Shown here one piece after another: positions 1-6,165 of a stretch of 24,354 bases of DNA. Both the position numbers and the translations under genes were made by a program. Below the pieces are notes generated by a model that was not told the origin of the DNA, made no database searches, and saw nothing but the letters and a program-made list of their open reading frames with translations. Each line of letters begins with the position of its first letter. The stretch's first letter is position 1. The DNA comes from Propionibacterium sp. (GTDB lineage: Bacteria; Actinomycetota; Actinomycetes; Propionibacteriales; Propionibacteriaceae), in the NCBI GenBank assembly GCA_012719335.1, contig JAAYAO010000054.1, positions 1 to 24,354 of the forward strand. The letters run 5' to 3'.

Positions 1-957
1 TGGCACGTCCACCAGCACCACCAGCGGCACCACGAAGGCGTCACACATCCGCACGAAGCGGGCGGCCTTCTCCGCGCTCAGCGAGTCGAGGCAGCCACCG
101 AGCCGCAGCGGGTTGTTCGCGATCACCCCGACGGTGCGACCACCCAGCCGGCCCAGCGCGATCACGATGTTCGGCGCCCACCGGGCGTGCAGTTCGACCA
201 TCGTGCCCTCGTCCAGCACCCCGTCGATCACCGGGTGCACGTCGTAGGCGCGCTTGGGGGATTCGGGCAGCAGCTTGGCCAGGTCCTGATCGGTGACCTC
301 GCCGACGGTGCCCTGATCGGCCAGCAGGGTGATCAGGGTGCGGCCGCGGGCCAGCGCGTCGGCCTCGTCGTCGGCGACGATGTGCACCACGCCGGAGCGC
401 CGGCCGTGGGTGTCGGGCCCGCCGAGGCGCACCATGTCGACGTCCTCACCGGTCACCGAACGCACCACGTCGGGGCCGGTGACGAAGATCCGGCCCTCGG
501 GGGCCAGGATCACCAGGTCGGTCAACGCCGGACCGTAGGCGGCACCACCGGCGGCCGCCCCCAGCACGATCGACAACTGCGGCACCTTGCCCGAAGCCTG
601 GGTCATCGCGTGGAAGATCTTGCCCACCCCGTCCAGGGAGAGCACCCCCTCGGCCAGCCGCGCCCCACCCGAATGCCAGATGCCGATGATCGGCACCTGG
701 TCGGCGATCGCCCGCTGGTAGGCGTCCACCACCACCTGGCAGCCGTCCATGCCCATCGCGCCACCCATCACGGTGGCGTCGGAGCAGAACGACACGGCCT
801 TCGCCCCGTTGATCGTGCCGATCGCGGCGAGCATCCCGGACCCGTCATCGGGGGAGATCAGCTCGACCGATCCCTCGTCGAAGAGGGCGGCCAACCGCAG
901 GTTCGGGTTGCGCGGGTCGGTTTCGCGGGGCGGCTTGGTGGCGGTGGGGGCAGTCAT
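1..957 (-). CDS. accD: Acyl-CoA carboxylase beta (carboxyltransferase) subunit, C-terminus cut by window edge
   Basis: Carboxyltransferase half of a biotin-dependent acetyl-/propionyl-CoA carboxylase, which moves the carboxyl group from biotin to acyl-CoA to give malonyl- or methylmalonyl-CoA in the cytoplasm. My own translation of the minus strand gives 319 codons with no stop. Residues around IGIWHSGGARLAEG and VLGAAAGGAAYGPALTD are the glycine-rich crotonase-fold motifs of the N-terminal CT domain, and VIANNPLRLGG with the following LDSLSAEKAARFVRMCDAF starts the C-terminal CT domain. The family is usually about 470-530 residues, so roughly the last third lies outside. ATG at 957-955 directly follows the fabF stop (TGAATG), implying translational coupling. 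The position matches accD6 at the end of the mycobacterial FAS-II operon. No biotin carboxylase subunit gene is in the window. Acetyl versus propionyl preference cannot be read from this. Confidence 0.93.
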   Translation of the reverse strand, partial: MTAPTATKPPRETDPRNPNLRLAALFDEGSVELISPDDGSGMLAAIGTINGAKAVSFCSDATVMGGAMGMDGCQVVVDAYQRAIADQVPIIGIWHSGGARLAEGVLSLDGVGKIFHAMTQASGKVPQLSIVLGAAAGGAAYGPALTDLVILAPEGRIFVTGPDVVRSVTGEDVDMVRLGGPDTHGRRSGVVHIVADDEADALARGRTLITLLADQGTVGEVTDQDLAKLLPESPKRAYDVHPVIDGVLDEGTMVELHARWAPNIVIALGRLGGRTVGVIANNPLRLGGCLDSLSAEKAARFVRMCDAFVVPLVVLVDVP

Positions 958-2211
958 TCAGTTCTCCCGGGAGTCGTGGGCGTTGGAAATGGCGACCGCG
1001 ACGTTGTGTCCGCCGAATCCGAAGGAGTTGTTGATCGCAGCCAGATCACCGTCGGGCAACTCGCGCACCTCGGTGGCGATGTCGATACCCAGATCGGCCT
1101 CGGGGTTCTCCAGGTTGATCGTCGGCGGCACCTTGCGGTGGTGCAGGGCCAACACGGTGGCCAGCGACTCCATCGCCCCGGCCGCACCCAACAGGTGGCC
1201 GGTCATCGACTTGGTGCCGTTGACGATGGCGGTGGTGTCCTGACCCAGGGCACTGCGAATCGATCCGGCCTCGGTGACGTCACCGGCCGGGGTGGAGGTG
1301 GCGTGCGCGTTGACGTGCTTGATGTCGCGGGCATCGAGCCCCGAATCCTGCAACGCCTTCACCATCGCCTTGGCCTGGCCGCTGCCCAGGGGTTCGGGCT
1401 GCACCATGTCGTGGGAGTCGGCGGTGATGCCGGCTCCGGCCAGGGTGCCCCAGATCTTCGCGCCACGGGCCTGGGCGTGTTCCAGGGATTCGAGCACCAT
1501 GATCGCGGCGCCCTCACCGAGCACGAAGCCGTCCCGGTCGACATCCCAGGGACGGGAGGCGCGCTCGGGTTCGTCATTGCGTCGGCTCAGGGCCTGCATC
1601 TGGGCGAAGGCGGCCAGCGGCAGCGGGTGCACCACACCCTCGGTGCCGCCGACCACGACCACGTCGGCGCGGTGCAGCCGGATCAGGTCCAGCCCCTGGG
1701 CGATCGCCTCGTTGCTGGACGCGCAGGCCGACACCGGGGCATGCACCCCGGCCTTGGCGCCGATCTTCAGACCGACATTGGCCGCGGCGGCGTTGGCCAT
1801 CAGCATCGGGATCGCCAGCGGCGACACCCGCCGCACACCCTTCTGCTGCAACACGTCCCAGTTGCCGATCAAGGTCTGCAGGCCACCGATTCCGGTGCCG
1901 ATGCGGACCGCGAGCCGGTCGTGGTCGAGTTCAACATCATGCAGACCGGCGTCGGTCCAGGCTTCGGCCGCGGCGACCACACCCAACTGGGAGGCCCGAT
2001 CGAGCCGACGGGCAACCACCCGGTCGAGCACCTCGGTGGGATCGACCGCCACCTCGGCGGCGATCCGGGAGGGCAGCTCGGCGGCCCAGTCCTGGGCCAA
2101 CAGGCGCACCCCGCTGGTGCCGGCCAGCAGGCCCTGCCAGGTGGTGGGCACATCGCCGCCGAGCGGGGTGGTGGCACCCAGACCGGTGATGACCACGGTT
2201 CGCAACGTCAT
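958..2211 (-). CDS. fabF: 3-oxoacyl-[ACP] synthase II (KAS II)
   Basis: Elongating condensing enzyme of type II fatty acid synthesis: it joins malonyl-ACP to acyl-ACP with loss of CO2. The 417-residue product has the usual length and the full Cys-His-His triad: Cys163 in PVSACASSNEA, His303 in VNAHATSTPAGD, His339 in GTKSMTGHLLGA, with Lys334. I chose ATG 2211 because AGGAGAG lies about 6 nt upstream and the protein then begins MTLRTVVITGLG, as the family does. An in-frame extension to 2277 would run back through the intergenic hairpin. Fourth gene of the fabD-fabH-acpP-fabF-accD operon. There is a single KAS II, not a kasA/kasB pair, as expected for a lineage without mycolates. Confidence 0.96.
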   Translation of the reverse strand: MTLRTVVITGLGATTPLGGDVPTTWQGLLAGTSGVRLLAQDWAAELPSRIAAEVAVDPTEVLDRVVARRLDRASQLGVVAAAEAWTDAGLHDVELDHDRLAVRIGTGIGGLQTLIGNWDVLQQKGVRRVSPLAIPMLMANAAAANVGLKIGAKAGVHAPVSACASSNEAIAQGLDLIRLHRADVVVVGGTEGVVHPLPLAAFAQMQALSRRNDEPERASRPWDVDRDGFVLGEGAAIMVLESLEHAQARGAKIWGTLAGAGITADSHDMVQPEPLGSGQAKAMVKALQDSGLDARDIKHVNAHATSTPAGDVTEAGSIRSALGQDTTAIVNGTKSMTGHLLGAAGAMESLATVLALHHRKVPPTINLENPEADLGIDIATEVRELPDGDLAAINNSFGFGGHNVAVAISNAHDSREN

Positions 2212-2240
2212 TGATCTCTCCTGCTGTGGGACGTGATGGT

Positions 2241-2269
2241 GCCCCGCCGCACACGGTGGCCGGCGGGGC
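2241..2269 (-). promoter_or_regulatory. Intercistronic hairpin between acpP and fabF
   Basis: A perfect 9-bp inverted repeat, GCCCCGCCG and CGGCGGGGC, with an 11-nt loop lies in the 68-bp gap between the acpP stop and the fabF ribosome-binding site. There is no T-run after it, so it is not a classic full terminator. It could act as a partial terminator or as a 3' mRNA stabiliser that keeps acpP transcript above fabF, since ACP is needed in large molar excess. The structure is seen; the role is inferred. Confidence 0.5.
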
Positions 2270-2279
2270 GTCGACAACC

Positions 2280-2525
2280 TCAGGCGGAGGCGCGCTCGAT
2301 GTAGGCGACGGCGTCACCCACGGTCTTGAGGTTCTTGGCTTCCTCGTCGGGGATGGACACGCCGAACTTGTCCTCGGCGGCGTAGATGATCTCGACCATC
2401 GACAGCGAGTCGACGTCCAGGTCGTCGGTGAAGCTCTTGTCGAGCTGGATGTCGTCCTGCGGCAGCCCGACAACTTCGTTGACGATGTCGGCCAGGTCGG
2501 CGCGGATCTCTTCGGTGGTGGCCAT
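2280..2525 (-). CDS. acpP: Acyl carrier protein
   Basis: Small acidic carrier (81 residues) that holds growing acyl chains on a 4'-phosphopantetheine arm. The attachment serine is Ser40 in the motif DVDSLSMVEI, and the rest (DKSFTDDLDVDSL, FGVSIPDEEAKNLKTVGDAV) is classic ACP. ATG 2525 is preceded by AAGGAGAAACCCC, the best ribosome-binding site in the cluster, consistent with high expression. It lies 44 bp after fabH and 68 bp before fabF. The length is typical of bacterial AcpP and lacks the long C-terminal tail of mycobacterial AcpM. Confidence 0.98.
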   Translation of the reverse strand: MATTEEIRADLADIVNEVVGLPQDDIQLDKSFTDDLDVDSLSMVEIIYAAEDKFGVSIPDEEAKNLKTVGDAVAYIERASA

Positions 2526-2569
2526 GGGGTTTCTCCTTCGGTGTGTTTGGGTGGAGTCTTGCGGGTGAA

Positions 2570-3565
2570 TCAGGGAAGCACGATGACCTGGCCGGCGTAC
2601 ACCAGCCCGGCACCGAAGCCGATGATCAAACAGGTTTGCCCGGTGTGCACGGCGTCGTCGTCGTACAGGGCGTCGATCGCCGCCGGGATGGAAGCGGCCG
2701 AGGTGTTGCCACACTTGGCGATGTTCTGCGAAATCAGCGTGCGATCGGTCAGCCCCATCGAACGCTTCATCGCGTCGGTGATCCGGCCGTTGGCCTGGTG
2801 GGGCACGAACACGTCCAGCTCGTCGGCGGTGATCCCGGCCTTCTCGAGGGCCTCACCGGCCTTCTTTGACAGCTCGAAGGCGGCCCACTTGAACACCGGG
2901 TTGCCGTCCATCACGAAGGTCGGGTGGACGCCCGACTTCAGCGCGTCGCCCCATTCCTCCGACTGAACGATCAGGTGCCCGCGTTCGGCGTCCGAACCCC
3001 ACACCACCGGGCCGATGCCGGGGGTGTCGCTCGGCCCGACCACGGCCGCACCGGCCCCGTCGGCGAAGATGAAGGCGGTGGAGCGGTCACCCTGGTTGGT
3101 CAGGTCGCTGAGTCGTTCCACCCCGATCGCTAGGACGTGGGTGGCGGCCCCGCTGCGCACCAGGGCGTCGGCTTGGGCGATCGCGTAGCAGAAGCCGGCG
3201 CAGGCGGCCGAGATGTCGTAGGCGGGGGCGCCGATGGCACCGACCTCGAGGGCGATCTGCGGGGCGACGCCGGGGGTCTGGTGGAAGTGCGACACGGTCG
3301 CCACGATCACCGCATCGATCTGGTCGGCGGCGATGCCGGCCCGGTCCAGGGCCTTCTTCGCCGCGGCGGTGCCCATCATCGCCACCGTTTCGTCCTCGGT
3401 GGCCCAGCGGCGTTCGGTGATACCCGAACGGGTGCGGATCCACTCGTCGGAGGAATCGATCCAGGTGCACACCTCGGCGTTGTCGATCACCCGGCTGGGC
3501 ACATAGGAGCCGACGCCCAAGACCCGGGCGTGGGGCGAACCTTGGGAGGACTGAATGGCGGTCAC
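2570..3565 (-). CDS. fabH: 3-oxoacyl-[ACP] synthase III (KAS III)
   Basis: Initiating condensing enzyme: it condenses an acyl-CoA primer with malonyl-ACP and so sets straight versus branched chains. The 331-residue product is of family length. The catalytic triad is complete: Cys122 in DISAACAGFCYA, His256 in VFVPHQANGRI, Asn287 in KCGNTSAAS. The start is GTG at 3565-3563, overlapping the fabD stop by 4 bp (GTGA), so the two are translationally coupled. Actinobacterial FabH often takes branched-chain primers, but the sequence does not settle primer choice here. The order fabD-fabH-acpP-fabF is that of Streptomyces. Confidence 0.96.
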   Translation of the reverse strand: MTAIQSSQGSPHARVLGVGSYVPSRVIDNAEVCTWIDSSDEWIRTRSGITERRWATEDETVAMMGTAAAKKALDRAGIAADQIDAVIVATVSHFHQTPGVAPQIALEVGAIGAPAYDISAACAGFCYAIAQADALVRSGAATHVLAIGVERLSDLTNQGDRSTAFIFADGAGAAVVGPSDTPGIGPVVWGSDAERGHLIVQSEEWGDALKSGVHPTFVMDGNPVFKWAAFELSKKAGEALEKAGITADELDVFVPHQANGRITDAMKRSMGLTDRTLISQNIAKCGNTSAASIPAAIDALYDDDAVHTGQTCLIIGFGAGLVYAGQVIVLP

Positions 3566-4785
3566 GGGGTCACCTCGGTGGCGTCGGTGGATTCGGCGAA
3601 GGGCTGCAGCCGCAGCAGGGGTTGACCGGGGGCGACGGGGTCACCGTTCTCGACCAACCATTCGACGACCTGACCGCCGTACGGGGCCGAGACCGGGATC
3701 TCCTCGCGCAGGTTGGCGACGGTGCCGACGGTGGCCAGTTCGGGCAGCAGAGCACCCTCACCGATGTCGGCGGAACGGTTGAAGCTGCCCTTGGCCGGGG
3801 CCACGATCAACTGCCAGGTCGGATTCAGCGCCTGGGACGGGCCACCGTTGTTGGCCGGTTCGGCGTGACGCCGGACGAAGTCGCGGGCCCCGTCGAGATC
3901 CTCGGGGGTGTTCAGGTTGAACAGTTCGACACCCTTGAGGTTGCGCTTGGCGATACCGGTCAGGGTGCCGGCGGGGGTGACCTCCATCAGGCCGGTGACA
4001 CCCAGGTCGGCCATCGTCTGCATGCACAGATCCCAGCGCACCGGGTGGGCGACCTGACCGACGATCCGCTTGACCATGTCGGGGCCGTGGGCGACCACCA
4101 GGCCGTCCCGGTTCGACAGCAGGCGGGTGCGCGGGTCACGGGTGGAGACCGACGTGGCCAACCCGGCCAGGTGCGCGACGGCGGGTTCCATGTGCACGGT
4201 GTGGAAGGCCCCGGCCACGCTGAGCGGCACCAGGCGGGTGCGGGCCGGCGGGTTCGCGGCCAGCTCCTCGAGTTGGGCGACGGTGCCGGCGGCCACGATC
4301 TGGCCCGCACCGTTGTTGTTGGCCGGGGTCAGCCCGGCGGCCTCGATCGCGGCGAGCACCTCGTCCGGCTTGCCACCGACCACCGCGGTCATCGAGGTCG
4401 GCTGGACGGCGGAGGCCTCGGCCATCGCCCGGCCGCGTTCGCGCACCAGCACCATCGCCGACTCGGCGCTGAACACCCCGACCGCGGCGGCGGCGGTGAT
4501 CTCACCGACCGAATGCCCGGCGGTCACCCCGATCAGGCCGAAGGCGTCGGCCGGGTGCGGGAACAGTTCCAGGGCGCTGAGCAGACCGGCGGCCACCAGC
4601 AGCGGCTGGGCCACCGCGGTGTCGCGGATGGTGTCGGCGTCGGCCTTGGTGCCGTAATGCACCAGATCCATCCCGCTGACCGCCGACAGCCACTGCAGGC
4701 GGTCGGCGAAGCTGGGCGATTCCATCCACGGGGTCAGGAATCCGGGGGTCTGGGAGCCCTGTCCGGGCGCAACGATTGCAAGCAC
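3562..4785 (-). CDS. fabD: Malonyl-CoA:ACP transacylase with C-terminal BCCP-like domain
   Basis: Transfers malonyl from CoA to ACP for FAS-II. Residues 1-310 are a complete FabD: GQGSQTPG near the N-terminus, nucleophile Ser92 in GHSVGE, Arg117, His195 in GAFHT, and Gln244 in QVAHPVRW. The protein is 407 residues, about 95 longer than ordinary FabD. The extra part (about 323-395) aligns without gaps over its second half with biotin carboxyl carrier domains: APAKGSFNRS matches the SPMVGTFYR strand, and NLREEIPVSAPYGG matches AMKMETPVxAPxxG. The biotinylated lysine is replaced by Arg360 (codon at 3706-3708), so it cannot carry biotin or lipoate. Start GTG at 4785 gives the canonical N-terminus MLAIVAPGQGSQ; the ribosome-binding site (AGGG) is weak. 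First gene of the fab operon. The transacylase is certain; the domain call is confident by motif, its role unknown. Confidence 0.94.
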   Translation of the reverse strand: MLAIVAPGQGSQTPGFLTPWMESPSFADRLQWLSAVSGMDLVHYGTKADADTIRDTAVAQPLLVAAGLLSALELFPHPADAFGLIGVTAGHSVGEITAAAAVGVFSAESAMVLVRERGRAMAEASAVQPTSMTAVVGGKPDEVLAAIEAAGLTPANNNGAGQIVAAGTVAQLEELAANPPARTRLVPLSVAGAFHTVHMEPAVAHLAGLATSVSTRDPRTRLLSNRDGLVVAHGPDMVKRIVGQVAHPVRWDLCMQTMADLGVTGLMEVTPAGTLTGIAKRNLKGVELFNLNTPEDLDGARDFVRRHAEPANNGGPSQALNPTWQLIVAPAKGSFNRSADIGEGALLPELATVGTVANLREEIPVSAPYGGQVVEWLVENGDPVAPGQPLLRLQPFAESTDATEVTP

Positions 4786-4852
4786 GAGCCCTACTCTTCA
4801 CCTTCGGCCGCGGAAGCGGCGTGCGGCAACGCGACCAAAAGATCCCGTGGAT

Positions 4853-4871
4853 TTTGTGAGAGTCCTACAAA
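4853..4871 (-). promoter_or_regulatory. Candidate operator upstream of fabD (FasR site?)
   Basis: The 138-bp gap between fasR and fabD holds a 19-bp imperfect palindrome, TTTGTAGGACTCTCACAAA on the minus strand: 9-bp arms with 7 matching pairs around a central C, in an A/T-rich island that stands out from the G/C-rich surroundings. Its centre is 77 bp before the fabD start codon. Streptomyces FasR is known to bind the fabD upstream region, so this is the natural candidate site. I could not assign -10 and -35 hexamers with confidence. Confidence 0.5.
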
Positions 4872-4923
4872 CGGGACGGCCCCGGTGCCACGGTACGGCC
4901 GCTGCGGTGCTGGGTGGTCGTGC

Positions 4924-6138
4924 TCAGGTGGTGGAGCCGAGCAACGGGCCCAGGGTCAACCCGAGCCGCAGGGCATAGGCATCGCGCGGATCGGTGGGGG
5001 AGTAGCCGGTCTCGTCCTGAATCCGGCGCAGCCGGTACCGGACGGTGTTGGCGTGGACGAACAACTCCCGGGCGGTGGCCTCGATGGACGAGCCGTGGGC
5101 GAAGAAGCTGGTGAGGGTTTCCAACAGGTTGTTGCCGGCGGCCACCAAGGGTGCGTGCACCCGTTGGGCCAGGGCGCGTCGGGCGTGCCCGTCACCGTTC
5201 AGGGCCCGTTCGGGGAACAGGTCACTGGCCCCGACCGGGCGGGGTGCGTCGGGCCAGGCCACCGCCGCCCGGATGCCGGCCAGGGCCGAGCGGGCACTGC
5301 GGTTGGCCTCCATCAGGTGGTCGACGATCGGCCCGACCACCACCGGGCCGGGGTTGAAGAACTCGGCCAACTCGGTGACCCGGTCGACGGCGCGGTCCTC
5401 GGTGTCGAAGTCGGGGGAGCCCAGCACCACCACCAGCCGGTCACCGTGCAGGGCGGCGAGCACGTCCATGCCGCGTTTGCGGGCCCGGCGGCGCAGCTCG
5501 TCGGCCACCACGATCGGGTCGGATTCGGGGGCGTTGCCCATCACCACGGTCAGCGGGTTGTCCGAACTCCACCCCATCGTCGAGGCCCGCGACAGCACGG
5601 TCTCGTCGGTTTCGCCGCGGATCACCGCATCGACCACCAGGGCTTCCATCCGGGCATCCCAGGTGCCCCGGATCTCGGCGGCCCGGGCGTACACCTCGGC
5701 CGCGGCGAAGGCGACCTCGCGCGAATAGCGCACCACCGCCTGCTGCAGGGGTTGGCGGTCACCGCGCGGCATCAACTGTTGGATCTGGGTCTCCACCACA
5801 TCGATGGTGGTGCGCACCAACTCCACGGTCTGGTGCAGGGTGACCTGCCGGGTCAACCCGCGCGGCGCGGACCCGAAGATCAGCGCACTGGTGAACTGCG
5901 AGGGGTCGCGGAACCACTGCACGAAGCCGTCGATACCGGCCTGGGCGACCAACCCCACCTGGGAGCGGGCATTGGCCGACAGCGCCGAGAACCAACTGTG
6001 CCGGGCCTCCATCTCGGCCATCGTGGCGGTGCTGATCTGCCCGGTGACCGCGCTGAGCCGGCGGCTGATCGCCGCCCGGGTGCGGGCGGAGGGCAGGCCG
6101 GCGCGGGACGCGGCATCGTCGGGAGTCATGGGCGGCAT
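4924..6138 (-). CDS. fasR: PucR-family transcriptional regulator of fatty acid synthesis (FasR-like)
   Basis: A 404-residue cytoplasmic regulator. The C-terminus is the PucR helix-turn-helix: LLETLTSFFAHGSSIEATARELFVHANTVRYRLRRIQDETGY, followed by DPRDAYALRLGLTLG, the signature of this family. The middle (about 190-320) fits a GGDEF-like/CdaR region (HGDRLVVVLGSPD), and the N-terminal 150 residues are a helical sensor part. In Streptomyces a PucR-like protein encoded directly upstream of fabD (FasR) activates the fabDHPF operon, and a PucR-like gene (Rv2242) holds the same place in M. tuberculosis; position and domain agree here. ATG 6138 has only a weak GGTGGGG upstream; Met4 (6129) is an alternative start. 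It lies 27 bp after the reductase gene, so the two may be cotranscribed. The effector is unknown. Confidence 0.85.
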   Translation of the reverse strand: MPPMTPDDAASRAGLPSARTRAAISRRLSAVTGQISTATMAEMEARHSWFSALSANARSQVGLVAQAGIDGFVQWFRDPSQFTSALIFGSAPRGLTRQVTLHQTVELVRTTIDVVETQIQQLMPRGDRQPLQQAVVRYSREVAFAAAEVYARAAEIRGTWDARMEALVVDAVIRGETDETVLSRASTMGWSSDNPLTVVMGNAPESDPIVVADELRRRARKRGMDVLAALHGDRLVVVLGSPDFDTEDRAVDRVTELAEFFNPGPVVVGPIVDHLMEANRSARSALAGIRAAVAWPDAPRPVGASDLFPERALNGDGHARRALAQRVHAPLVAAGNNLLETLTSFFAHGSSIEATARELFVHANTVRYRLRRIQDETGYSPTDPRDAYALRLGLTLGPLLGSTT

Positions 6139-6165
6139 GCTAGCCCCACCGCCACCCGGTCGGGG

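Noticed and set aside
187..2214. 675-codon open frame on the plus strand across accD and fabF
   Set aside because: It is antisense to two clear genes; repetitive His/Gly/Arg/Gln composition shows it is a by-product of G/C-rich third positions.
2212..2277. N-terminal extension of FabF to 2277
   Set aside because: It would translate through the acpP-fabF hairpin; ATG 2211 has a good ribosome-binding site and a canonical N-terminus.
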